From Desulfonauticus sp. (lineage in GTDB: Bacteria; Desulfobacterota; Desulfovibrionia; Desulfovibrionales; Desulfonatronovibrionaceae), in the NCBI GenBank assembly GCA_030950395.1, contig JAUZRP010000006.1:110528-174527 (forward strand): 64,000 bases of DNA. Reading direction: 5' to 3'. Shown in pieces: positions 8,477 to 17,516 of this stretch; within the stretch, counting starts at the first letter, position 1, and each line of letters starts with the position of its first letter. The notes beneath the pieces were generated by a model. The model worked only from the letters and a program-made list of their open reading frames with translations. It made no database searches and was not told the origin of the DNA. The position numbers were made by a program, and so were the translations under genes.

Positions 8477-9376
8477 ATGAAATGCACTAGGTGTAAACAA
8501 AAGGCTGTGGTTGCCCTACCAAGTCACAATGCCGGATTCTGCGCTTCTTGTTTTTTGCTCTATTTCCAGAATCAAATGGAAAAAGCCATTAAAAAACAAA
8601 AAATGTTTTCTCCTCGCCATAAAATCCTGGTAGCTTTAAGCGGTGGCAAAGATTCTCTGGCTCTAGCCTTACAATTAAAATTACTTGGCTATAATCTAGA
8701 ATGTTTACACCTTGATTTAGACATTTCAGATACATCTAAACAGGTCAAAACCATAGCTCAACGCTTTTGCGAACGATTTGAATTAAAACTCCACATAATA
8801 GAATTAAAAAAAGAAAATCTATCTATTCCAGAAGTGAAAAAAAAATTATCCAGACCTATTTGCTCTGCCTGTGGACAAATAAAAAGATATTATTTTAATT
8901 ATTTTGCCAAACAAAACAACTTTGACGTTCTGGCCACAGGACACACTCTGGATGACGAAGTTTCTCGTCTTTTTGCCAATACCTTACGCTGGGACATAAC
9001 TTACTTACAACAACAAAGTCCTATTTTAGAACAGGATCAAGAATTTGTACGCAAGGTAAAACCATTATACAGATTAACAGAATTTGAAACTGCAGTATTT
9101 TGTTTTCTGCACAACATCCAATACAGTACTATCCCCTGTCCTTACAGTAAAGGAGCAAGTTTTACCTTTTACAAACGTTTATTGGACGAATTGGAATACA
9201 ATCAACCTGGACGTAAATTTAATTTTTACGAAACCTTTTTAAAACAAAAATCCCAACTTTTTCCACCCTCAACCTCTAAAAACAAAATAAATTTCTGCTC
9301 TATCTGCGGATATCCTACTCTCCAGGATATCTGTGGAGTTTGTAGAATAAAAAAAATGCTTTCCAAAACCTCATAA
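8477..9376 (+). CDS. ttuA: tRNA 2-thiouridine synthetase TtuA-like (TtcA/TtuA family, Fe-S and zinc)
   Basis: 299 residues. An N-terminal zinc finger (C3/C6 and C22/C25), PP-loop SGGKDS at 55-60, GHTLDDE at about 155-161 and a C-terminal zinc ribbon (CSICG, then CGVC) match TtuA. The three Cys that hold the 4Fe-4S cluster in TtuA appear as C129, C132 (ICSACG) and C221 (IPCPY). The enzyme adenylates U/T54 of tRNA and inserts sulfur, which stabilises tRNA at high temperature; this supports a thermophilic host (inference). AGAGG inside the end of ttuB serves as its ribosome site, so the two are coupled. Confidence 0.88.
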   Translation: MKCTRCKQKAVVALPSHNAGFCASCFLLYFQNQMEKAIKKQKMFSPRHKILVALSGGKDSLALALQLKLLGYNLECLHLDLDISDTSKQVKTIAQRFCERFELKLHIIELKKENLSIPEVKKKLSRPICSACGQIKRYYFNYFAKQNNFDVLATGHTLDDEVSRLFANTLRWDITYLQQQSPILEQDQEFVRKVKPLYRLTEFETAVFCFLHNIQYSTIPCPYSKGASFTFYKRLLDELEYNQPGRKFNFYETFLKQKSQLFPPSTSKNKINFCSICGYPTLQDICGVCRIKKMLSKTS

Positions 9377-9558
9377 ACAAAATTTTCCTTGCTTCTTTTT
9401 CCTTTCTATAATAGCTACCAGATGTAGGAAAAAATTTTTTGGTCCATTTTTCACTATCAGATTAAACATAAAAGTAATATGATCAACAAATTAAGTTAGA
9501 ATTAAGTCCTAACTCTTAATTCTTAACGCTAAAAATCAACCATGGAGGTAGATTAATT

Positions 9559-9975
9559 ATGGAGCAAACATTGGCCATTATTAAACCAGATGCAGTTAGA
9601 AGAAATCTCACGGGTGAAATTTTAGCTATGATTCAAAACAAAGGTTTAAAAATTGTAGGTTTAAAAATGATTTCTCTTACCAAAAAACAGGCAGAAGGTT
9701 TTTATCAAGTGCACAAAGATAAACCTTTTTTTGATAGTTTAACAGATTTTATGTCCTCTGGACCTATTGTAGTGGCCGTTTTAGAAGGGGAAAATGCCAT
9801 AGAAAGATACAGAAACCTTATGGGAGCAACCAACCCAGAAAATGCAGAACCAGGCACCATTCGTAAAAAATATGCGCTGGATATAGAACAAAACTCTGTT
9901 CACGGCTCGGATTCTCCTGAAAATGCTAAAATAGAAATAGCCTACTTTTTTAATCAACAAGAATTGGTAGGATAA
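9559..9975 (+). CDS. ndk: nucleoside diphosphate kinase
   Basis: 138 residues, normal family length. It moves the terminal phosphate between nucleoside tri- and diphosphates through a phosphohistidine, found here in [12 protein letters not shown]. The start [16 protein letters not shown] and the [15 protein letters not shown] segment are classic. A GGAGG ten bases before ATG 9559 fixes the start. The stop is followed after 1 base by proC, so the two form an operon. Confidence 0.97.
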   Translation: MEQTLAIIKPDAVRRNLTGEILAMIQNKGLKIVGLKMISLTKKQAEGFYQVHKDKPFFDSLTDFMSSGPIVVAVLEGENAIERYRNLMGATNPENAEPGTIRKKYALDIEQNSVHGSDSPENAKIEIAYFFNQQELVG

Positions 9976-9976
9976 C

Positions 9977-10774
9977 ATGTCCTCCACACTGGGAATAATT
10001 GGAACAGGTAATATGGGGAAAGCCTTGTTAACAGGGCTTTCCCCTCTTGAAAATCTAACTATTTATGCTTACGATCTAGACTCAGCCAAGCTAAATTCTT
10101 TAGCCCAGGCAGGGCTTTGCACTCCTGTTGATTCACCCCAAAAACTCGCACAAAAAACAGATTATATAATTTTGGCGGTAAAACCTTATTTAATTGTTCC
10201 CCTTATCCAGGAAATTTTGCCCGTCTTAAACGAGCAAAAACGTATTATTTCTATCGCAGCTGGAGTCAAATTAGACACGATTCTAACAGCCTGTAAGCAA
10301 CGCTCTATTTGTATAAGAATAATGCCCAACACCCCAGCTCTTATAGGAAAAGGTGTTTTTGCCCTTTGTTTTGACGATAAACGCATCCAAGAAGAAGATA
10401 AGCAATTTATTCAAAAAATCTTTTCTCAATTGGGAAGCATTTATATCCTTCCTGAACAATACTTTGATGCGTTTACAGCTCTAATTGGTTCTGGACCTGC
10501 TTTTGTCTTTCTAATTCTGGAAGCGTTTATTCAGGCGGGTATAACCCTGGGATTTGATCAAAAAACAACCAAGAAAATGGTTTTAGAATTATTTACTGGC
10601 TCTATTAAACTCTGCGAAACTCTTTCTGAGCAACATCTAGCTCAACTCAAAGACATGGTCACATCCCCTGCAGGGACAACCATTGCCGGCTTAAATCAAA
10701 TGGAATTTAATGGTCTTAAAAAAGCTATTATTCAGGGAATCCTTGCAGCCTACCAACGTAGCCAAGAATTATAA
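9977..10774 (+). CDS. proC: pyrroline-5-carboxylate reductase
   Basis: 265 residues. Catalyses the last step of proline synthesis, reducing 1-pyrroline-5-carboxylate with NAD(P)H. The N-terminal GIIGTGNMG is the dinucleotide-binding loop; MPNTPALIGKG, ALIGSGPAFVF and the C-terminal VTSPAGTTIAGL are family signatures. It directly follows ndk and ends just before a hairpin facing the convergent pyruvate carboxylase gene. Confidence 0.96.
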   Translation: MSSTLGIIGTGNMGKALLTGLSPLENLTIYAYDLDSAKLNSLAQAGLCTPVDSPQKLAQKTDYIILAVKPYLIVPLIQEILPVLNEQKRIISIAAGVKLDTILTACKQRSICIRIMPNTPALIGKGVFALCFDDKRIQEEDKQFIQKIFSQLGSIYILPEQYFDAFTALIGSGPAFVFLILEAFIQAGITLGFDQKTTKKMVLELFTGSIKLCETLSEQHLAQLKDMVTSPAGTTIAGLNQMEFNGLKKAIIQGILAAYQRSQEL

Positions 10775-10780
10775 AAACGA

Positions 10781-10802
10781 GAGGCGAATTTCTTCGCCCC
10801 TC
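10781..10802 (-). terminator. intrinsic terminator of the pyruvate carboxylase gene
   Basis: On the minus strand an imperfect stem (GAGGGGCGAA pairing with TTCGCCTC, two bases bulged) is followed by TCGTTTTTATA, placed 4 bases after the pyc stop. On the plus strand it follows proC but lacks a T-run. Confidence 0.65.
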
Positions 10803-10806
10803 ACCA

Positions 10807-13800
10807 TTACCCTTTTAAACCATTTAACTTTTGTCCACAATGGGGACAAAACTTTGCATTATCTATAGATAGCACCTCTCTACAAGTAGGACAGGACTGT
10901 TTTATAGGCATAAGTTCAACAATTAACTCTCCTTCCTTTACAGGGACCATTTTTTTGTCTTCCTGGTAATTGGCAAATTTCAGCACTCTTTTCACCATTG
11001 CATCAATAGGACAAAAAACAGCTTTTTCTTGCTTCATCACTGAAATATTAAACAATTCTTCTCCCTTTCTCACCACATCTCCAGGTCTAACGTGCATTAC
11101 CCACAGGTCACCATTACAAGGGGAAGCCACGTGATAAGGATTGTTCGGATCTGCCATTTCCAGATCTCCTTCTTCTCCTTCCACTGCTTCCTGAACTTTC
11201 ACCTGATAGGTAAAAAATTCAGAATCCAAACTATATCGTACTACGCTATTACCTCTTTTATCTGGAGAAGAAATGTCCAAAATCACCATAGTATGGGGTT
11301 TATGGTTGGAATCTTCAAAATGTAATTCCTCCCCAACTTCTAAACCTTCAAACCACACGTCCAAAGGCAAGTTGTTGGGATCTCCAAATTTTTGGATAAA
11401 TTTTATGGTCTTTAAAGCATCTCCTGGATGATTGAGATAATTCACCAACTCTTCTTTTGTTGGCTCTCTTCCAATCAACTCTTTTAATTTTTTTCTTTCT
11501 GCTTCAATGTCTATATCTTCCAAATTGAGTAAAGGGGATTGCTCTGTTCTATTAGCTAAAGCCTGTTTATATTTGTCACCAAATGCGCTTTCATAAACCC
11601 AATCAGGTGGAAATCCAAGGGGCAACTTACCAAACTTGCCCAACAACAAATCCCTAAAAGCATCGTTGCTATCTTTATATATCATCAAGCGTTCTTTTTT
11701 AGTTTTGGCATCAAGTTGATCTTCAGGAATAGTAATCACTCTTTCCAGCACGTCTAACAATCTCTTTACTTCCTCTTCTCCTCCTTGTTTATAGGCCCCT
11801 GTAACAGCTAAAAAAGCAGTATTCCAGGTAATTTGAGAACCAGGAGTAACGTCATGATAACGAACGATTTTACGAGTACCAGCTAAAAATTTTAGCATAT
11901 AAGGCAACAAATGAATATAACCCTGTTTTAAAGCTCCTTCCTGGGAAGAAGAGGTTGCCCCTCCAGGCATACCGTGCTCTACTACTTCGTAATCTATGCC
12001 CTGAAAATAAGGGGACGTATATTTATCGTAATAAGGCATTATTTGTTTTAATACAAAATTACACTTGCTAATCATGTCTTTATTTAAATTGGTCTTTAGT
12101 CCCAATTCTTCTATGTAAGCGGCAGTAGATAATACTTCCCCCTGTCCATACCAACGCACGGAAGCCCCTATAGCTGTATCTACTATTTTGGCTCCTGCCT
12201 TGGCAGCTTCAGCCACTGCAGGCACAAACAGACCATCTGTGTAATGACGATGATAATGAATAATTAAACCAGGATATTCTTTGGCAATAGCCTCAACTAA
12301 AGCTCTTATAAACTTTGGAGGGCATACCCCGGCCATATCTTTTAGGCCAAGAATAATTAATTCTTGAGCTTTTTTTAGAGAAATACCGCTTACTTCTCGC
12401 ACCAATTGCAAAATATTTTCTACCACCCCTAAATAATGGGGAATATCAAAACCTTTGGCCCAGGACAAAGAAATAGCTGGCTCAAAAATATTACTTTTAG
12501 AATTTAAAACAACTTCCGCTAAAGGGCGCATGTTTTCTATGTGATTTAAAAAATCAAAACATCTAATTACATCATAATGTTCACAAATCATTTCACTGGT
12601 TAGGCGCATCAAATTCTTAGGCTGAGGTTTGTAACCAAGTAAATTAGTAGATCTAACTAAAATTTGCTTTAACGTGTTGGGAGCAAATCTATTCCATTCT
12701 GCAGCTTCAGTAAAAGGCTGAGTCATATTGGCCAACATGGCTACGTGATAATGAGCTCCTCCTCCATTCTCTATGGAAAAAAAGCCACAATTATCTAAAT
12801 AAGGTCCTATTAATCTATCTTCAGCTAAGCGAAACCTATTGCCACTATTTGACTGAGTAATGTCTCTTGGGGTAGTATCAGTAAAGTGAACATAATCACT
12901 ATCTCTCACCAAGTCTAAAACTGCCTTTCTATCCCCTCTAGGATAACACTGTTTTTTACTTTTCTCCTCAATAGGAGGTAGCACTGGACGAAAACGACCC
13001 AACCTTTTATCCTGCACACTCCTATACTCACCTAATTGAACATAAGGATTAAAGCCCTTGGCTGAAATCTCTGCCACGAGTTGAGATAGTCTAAGAGACT
13101 CAGGTTCTCTATCTCTATAAACCATCACTTCGGGATGATTGGCTATAAACCTTGTATCGAATTCACCTGCTTGAAATACATGATGATTAACAATCTTGCG
13201 ATGAAAAGGAATAGTGCTTTTAACTCCACCTATAGTATATTCACGCAAAGCTCTATCCATTGTTCGCAAAACCTTTGGCCAAGTTTTACCAAAGGCAATG
13301 AGCAAAGACGCTGCAGAATCATATTGAGAAGGAAAATTGTATCCTACTCCAATACAAGAATCTATTCTAATCCCCTGTCCTCCAGGTGTTTGATAACGGG
13401 TAATAACCCCTGAATTAGGACTAAAATTATTCTGAGGATCTTCTAAATTAACCCTCACCTGCATAGACCAGTTAGAAGGTTTAATAGTGTTCTCGTTAAA
13501 CCTAAGTTTAGAACCAAACACTACTGCTATTTGCTCTTCTACCAGATCTATACCGTATCTACACTCTGTAATACCATGCTCCACCTGCAGCCTAGTATTA
13601 ACCTCTATTAAATAAGGCTCTACACTTTCTGCATCTACCAAAAACTCAACTGTAGCCAAAGAAACATAATCAACTTCTTTGATTAAAGAAACAGCGTATT
13701 CTTTTAACCTAGCTCTTAACTCCTTGGTCATTTTGGGCCAGGGAGAAGGAGTAATTTCTATTAACTTTTGATGATTTCTTTGAATAGTACAATCACGCTC

Positions 13801-14499
13801 ATCAAAAGCAAACACATTGCCATATCGATCAGCTATAACCTGAATCTCTATATGCCTTACTGAAGGAAGAAATTTTTCTACGTATAATCTTGGATTGCCA
13901 AAGGCAGCCTGAGCTTGGGTAGAAGCCTTTATAAAGGCATTTTCCAATTCACTTTCTTCATAAACTTCGTAAATTCCTCGTCCTCCTCCACCACCTTCTG
14001 CTTTTAACATAATAGGGTAACCAATTTGTTTGGCTATTTTTTTGGCTTCTTTGATACTTACCGCATCTTCAGAACCAGGCACCACAGGTATACCTAATTT
14101 TTTGGCCAATTTTCTAACTTCTACTTTATTCCCCAAAATCCGCATAGACTGTGCGTCAGGTCCAATAAAAATTATGCCAGCTTGAGCACATTTTTCCGGG
14201 AATCTATCATCTTCAGAGGCAAAACCCCAACCAGGATGAATGGCCAAAATATTTTCCTCTTTAGCTTTGCTAATAATTAAATCTATATCTAAATATGCCC
14301 TTGGATCTTCACCAAGTAAAAGCAACTCCATAGCCCCAGTGGTAAAAGGAGCAGTCTTATCTATATCTGTAACCGTCATTATAGGGACAGCTTCCAATTC
14401 GTAGATGGATCTGGCAATCCTTCTAGCCGGAATTCCCCTATTAGCTACTAAGATCTTTTTCCCCTGCAATTCCTGTTTTATCTGTTCAAATGATTTCAT
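10807..14499 (-). CDS. pyc: pyruvate carboxylase (single chain) with divergent transferase domain and C-terminal zinc ribbon
   Basis: 1230 residues. Biotin carboxylase domain at about 1-480 (ATP-grasp KAEGGGGGRGIY, then FDERDCTIQRNHQK and EVNTRLQVEHG), a carboxyltransferase-like domain at about 540-850 (DTTPRDITQSNSGNRF, HYHRHYTDG, HGMPGGATSS) and a biotin carrier domain near 1120-1195 with the biotin lysine in VMKQEK. It would make oxaloacetate from pyruvate and bicarbonate. Two oddities: the transferase motifs differ from the usual RDAHQS and HTHDT, and the last 28 residues form a CxxC...CxxC ribbon (Cys 1203, 1206, 1218, 1221). AAAGGGGGG precedes ATG 14499. Another acyl or keto-acid substrate cannot be excluded. 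Confidence 0.85.
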   Translation of the reverse strand: MKSFEQIKQELQGKKILVANRGIPARRIARSIYELEAVPIMTVTDIDKTAPFTTGAMELLLLGEDPRAYLDIDLIISKAKEENILAIHPGWGFASEDDRFPEKCAQAGIIFIGPDAQSMRILGNKVEVRKLAKKLGIPVVPGSEDAVSIKEAKKIAKQIGYPIMLKAEGGGGGRGIYEVYEESELENAFIKASTQAQAAFGNPRLYVEKFLPSVRHIEIQVIADRYGNVFAFDERDCTIQRNHQKLIEITPSPWPKMTKELRARLKEYAVSLIKEVDYVSLATVEFLVDAESVEPYLIEVNTRLQVEHGITECRYGIDLVEEQIAVVFGSKLRFNENTIKPSNWSMQVRVNLEDPQNNFSPNSGVITRYQTPGGQGIRIDSCIGVGYNFPSQYDSAASLLIAFGKTWPKVLRTMDRALREYTIGGVKSTIPFHRKIVNHHVFQAGEFDTRFIANHPEVMVYRDREPESLRLSQLVAEISAKGFNPYVQLGEYRSVQDKRLGRFRPVLPPIEEKSKKQCYPRGDRKAVLDLVRDSDYVHFTDTTPRDITQSNSGNRFRLAEDRLIGPYLDNCGFFSIENGGGAHYHVAMLANMTQPFTEAAEWNRFAPNTLKQILVRSTNLLGYKPQPKNLMRLTSEMICEHYDVIRCFDFLNHIENMRPLAEVVLNSKSNIFEPAISLSWAKGFDIPHYLGVVENILQLVREVSGISLKKAQELIILGLKDMAGVCPPKFIRALVEAIAKEYPGLIIHYHRHYTDGLFVPAVAEAAKAGAKIVDTAIGASVRWYGQGEVLSTAAYIEELGLKTNLNKDMISKCNFVLKQIMPYYDKYTSPYFQGIDYEVVEHGMPGGATSSSQEGALKQGYIHLLPYMLKFLAGTRKIVRYHDVTPGSQITWNTAFLAVTGAYKQGGEEEVKRLLDVLERVITIPEDQLDAKTKKERLMIYKDSNDAFRDLLLGKFGKLPLGFPPDWVYESAFGDKYKQALANRTEQSPLLNLEDIDIEAERKKLKELIGREPTKEELVNYLNHPGDALKTIKFIQKFGDPNNLPLDVWFEGLEVGEELHFEDSNHKPHTMVILDISSPDKRGNSVVRYSLDSEFFTYQVKVQEAVEGEEGDLEMADPNNPYHVASPCNGDLWVMHVRPGDVVRKGEELFNISVMKQEKAVFCPIDAMVKRVLKFANYQEDKKMVPVKEGELIVELMPIKQSCPTCREVLSIDNAKFCPHCGQKLNGLKG

Positions 14500-14645
14500 A
14501 TACCCCCCTTTTAAAGGTTAACACAAACCCATCCAGCAATTTATGCTGTTAAAACAATAGATCTCCTTTTCGTAATTGTTTATTTTATTTTTATTTTTAT
14601 TAAAGAGAATATCTCTATTAAAACTCTATTAAAATTAAATAAAAA

Positions 14646-15497
14646 TCAGCCCTTAAAAGACTTTAACTGATAAAAAACTGCCCGCAAATAACGTTTGGGG
14701 ACAAAGAGATCTGTTATGCCAGTTAGAGACTCTGTAGATCCAATAATAAGATAGCCATCTGGTTGCATCACCTGAGCAATGCGTTCAAATAATTTTTTCT
14801 TATCCTTAGGCGAAAAATAAATAGCAACGTTTCTACAAAAAATAACGTCAAATTTGCCCAACCCAGAAAAAGGTTGCATTAAATTAATTTTTCTAAAAGT
14901 TACCATGGCTCTTAGTTCATCTTTAATTCTCCAATTACCATCTGGAGTAGGATTAAAATACTTTCTTAACTTATCCGGCGGCAATCCCCTTTCTATTTCA
15001 AATTTATTGTATTTCCCATAACTGGCCTTAGCAATGGCTTCATCAGATATATCCGTGCCTAAAATAGTAATGTTGTATTTATCTAAATCAGGAATAACCT
15101 CTCTAACTGCTATGGCTATACTATAAACTTCTTGTCCAGTAGAGCAAGCAGCACTCCAGATTCTGATTTTTATAGGCAAGTATTTAGAAGTGGTTTTAGA
15201 TCTTCTATCGATTAAATCAGGTAAAATTTTAAACTTTAACAAATCAAAAGGAGCTTGATCTCTAAAAAATAAAGTTTCTTTAGTGGTAATTGCGTCAATT
15301 ATAGCCTTTTCTATTCGCTTAGAGGGATCTTTTAAAGCCTTTTGATATAATTCTAAATAGGAATTTACCTTTTCCTGTTTTAAAAGAGGTTTTAATCTAC
15401 TCTCTAATAAATAGGTCTTTGAAGGTTCAAGATAAATTCCTGAAATTTTATAAATATATTCACTAAGAACTTTAAACTCTTCTGGTGTAATTTTCAT
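14646..15497 (-). CDS. cheR: chemotaxis receptor glutamate methyltransferase CheR
   Basis: 283 residues. Methylates glutamates of chemoreceptors with S-adenosylmethionine. SAM-binding motif RIWSAACSTGQEVYSI near residue 106, then ILGTDISDEAI, and FDVIFCRNVAIYF. It ends the chemosensory operon, starting 4 bases after cheB stops. No TPR extension is present. Confidence 0.95.
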   Translation of the reverse strand: MKITPEEFKVLSEYIYKISGIYLEPSKTYLLESRLKPLLKQEKVNSYLELYQKALKDPSKRIEKAIIDAITTKETLFFRDQAPFDLLKFKILPDLIDRRSKTTSKYLPIKIRIWSAACSTGQEVYSIAIAVREVIPDLDKYNITILGTDISDEAIAKASYGKYNKFEIERGLPPDKLRKYFNPTPDGNWRIKDELRAMVTFRKINLMQPFSGLGKFDVIFCRNVAIYFSPKDKKKLFERIAQVMQPDGYLIIGSTESLTGITDLFVPKRYLRAVFYQLKSFKG

Positions 15498-15501
15498 AAC
15501 C

Positions 15502-16593
15502 TTACTTCACTGTTTTTAGAATCTCGGAGGCAATTTTATCTAAGGGTGCTATCACATCTATCACTCCAGCTTCTATAGCTGATTTGGGCATGCCATACAC
15601 AACACACGTTTCTGCGTCCTGAGCAATAGTAACTGCTCCTTTAGCTTTCATTTCTTTTAGCCCTAGAGTGCCATCATTACCCATACCTGTCATAATTACT
15701 CCTGTAGCCTGAGCTCCATATTCTTTGGCTACAGAACGAAACAAATAATCTACTGCTGGTTTACAATTATTTTCAGGTGGATCGTCAGTAATTTTAACAA
15801 ATACTTGCCTATTCTCACCTCTAACTATCTTCATTTGTTTTCCACCCGGAGCAATGTACACCACATTTGGCTTTATTACCTCTCTATCCTCTGCCTCTTT
15901 TACCGTTAGAGCACATTTATTGTCTAAACTCTCTGCCAAAGATTTAGTAAACACTGGGGGCATATGCTGAACCAACACAATAGGGACGCCTAAACTTTTA
16001 GGCAACATAGGAAGCATCGTGCTCAAAGCATTAGGACCACCAGTAGATACGCCAATAGCTACTATCTTAGACTTTTCTATACGTTTAATAACAGCAGGTC
16101 TTTTATAAACTTTTTCTTTGGTATCAAACCCTGTTAAACTCTTTTTATCAGTAACCTGTTTACCAGAACGAAGAGCCTTTCTTATTTCTAATCTTCGCAA
16201 ATACGCCTTAACTTTTGGAGCAAGTGCATTTAAAAGCGCTTTAAAATTATCTTCAGGTTTGTCATAGTCTGGTTTGGTTATAAAATCAAAAGCACCTAGC
16301 TCCAAGGCTCGTAAAGTAATCTGACTTCCACGTTTGGTCAGAGTACTAACCATAATAACAGCAACATCCAATCCCCGTTTACGAATCTCTTCAAGAGTCT
16401 TTAAGCCATCCATTATAGGCATTTCTACGTCTAAAGTTATCAAATCTGGCTTCAAAGTCTCTATGCGAGATAAAGCAATCTTACCATTATTGGCACTCCC
16501 CACTACTTCCACTTCTGGTATTTTAGAAAATACTTCTGTTAAAATCTTTCTGTAAACAACGGTATCATCAACAACCATTACTTTAAGTGACAA
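15502..16593 (-). CDS. cheB: chemotaxis response regulator / protein-glutamate methylesterase CheB
   Basis: 363 residues. An N-terminal receiver domain (VVDDTVVYRK, phospho-acceptor Asp in ITLDVEMPIMDG) is joined by a linker to a methylesterase domain with the catalytic Ser in AIGVSTGGPNAL, His in VLVQHMPP and Asp in MTGMGNDG. It removes methyl groups added by CheR. The start is TTG 16593, supported by AAAGGGGGA upstream. A 384-base gap separates it from cheW, so it may have its own promoter. Confidence 0.95.
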   Translation of the reverse strand: MSLKVMVVDDTVVYRKILTEVFSKIPEVEVVGSANNGKIALSRIETLKPDLITLDVEMPIMDGLKTLEEIRKRGLDVAVIMVSTLTKRGSQITLRALELGAFDFITKPDYDKPEDNFKALLNALAPKVKAYLRRLEIRKALRSGKQVTDKKSLTGFDTKEKVYKRPAVIKRIEKSKIVAIGVSTGGPNALSTMLPMLPKSLGVPIVLVQHMPPVFTKSLAESLDNKCALTVKEAEDREVIKPNVVYIAPGGKQMKIVRGENRQVFVKITDDPPENNCKPAVDYLFRSVAKEYGAQATGVIMTGMGNDGTLGLKEMKAKGAVTIAQDAETCVVYGMPKSAIEAGVIDVIAPLDKIASEILKTVK

Positions 16594-16977
16594 TTTCTTA
16601 TCCCCCTTTCTCCTTTATTTATTCATGAGTTATTAAAATCTAAACAGTTAAAAATAAATGCTAGTATTATAAATACTAAACATTATTTTGAAAGTAAGGT
16701 AACTAATAATTCACATTACTTACAACATAATATTAATGCAGTTACGCTTTATAAATACGCTTTATAAAAAATTATAAAAAAAAGAGTTTAATAAATATGA
16801 CAGACCCAATCAAGGATTATCTTTCCTAAATCATTGCTGAATGGCTATTAACTCAAATAACCAAATTTGCCTCTAAAAAAAAGCAACTCCCTTCCCCAAT
16901 CTAACACTTCCAAATAAACTACAAGCAGATCCCAAAAATCACTCCAACCCTGCCCATCTATAACACTCTAATTATCT
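16594..16977. other. 384-base gene-free stretch between cheW and cheB
   Basis: Strongly AT-rich and without a believable reading frame. It must hold the cheB leader, whose ribosome site lies near 16600-16612. A 13-base direct duplication lies at 16743-16768. I see no RNA gene in it. Confidence 0.6.
16743..16768. repeat. 13-base perfect tandem duplication
   Basis: TACGCTTTATAAA occurs twice in direct succession in the cheW-cheB gap. It may be a regulator site or simple duplication. Confidence 0.5.
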
Positions 16978-17439
16978 TTACGCCTTTACCAGCTCATCAG
17001 CCAAAGCTTCTTCCACGTTTAACAAGGCAACTAACCTATTTTTCACCTTACAAACCCCAAGGAAAAACCGGCCTTGAATACCTTTTATGTTGGCAGGAGG
17101 AGGGGCAATATCCTCCCATCTTCCATTAACTACGTCTGTAATCCTATCTACCATTAGTCCAATTTGTTCTTCTTTAGAATTAACGATAATTATACGAGTA
17201 GAATCAGTAATTTTAGTACATCCTAGTCCTAATTTCTTTCCAAAATCTACGATAGTAACAATCCTTCCTCGCAAATTCATTATGCCCAGTACATAATCTG
17301 GCGCATGGGGAACAGCAGTATAAACTATCTGTTTATTGATCTCCTGAACAAGATTTATATCAATACCACATAATGCCTCCCCTAAATAAAAACAAGAAGC
17401 TTGAAATGGACCTTTTCTCTTTTGAACAGTTTCTTCCAT
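16978..17439 (-). CDS. cheW: chemotaxis coupling protein CheW
   Basis: 153 residues with the CheW fold: ALCGIDINLVQEIN at the start of the domain, GIMNLRGRIVTIVDFGKKLG in the middle and LMVDRITDVV later. It links receptors to CheA. GGTAGGGAGT lies directly before ATG 17439. It sits between the receptor gene and cheB in the chemosensory operon. Confidence 0.95.
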   Translation of the reverse strand: MEETVQKRKGPFQASCFYLGEALCGIDINLVQEINKQIVYTAVPHAPDYVLGIMNLRGRIVTIVDFGKKLGLGCTKITDSTRIIIVNSKEEQIGLMVDRITDVVNGRWEDIAPPPANIKGIQGRFFLGVCKVKNRLVALLNVEEALADELVKA

Positions 17440-17516
17440 ACTCCCTACCTCTTAAAATTAAGTTTATATTATAATCCTCAATAAAAACTCTTATGCTTTA
17501 GCCAAAATCTAAACTT

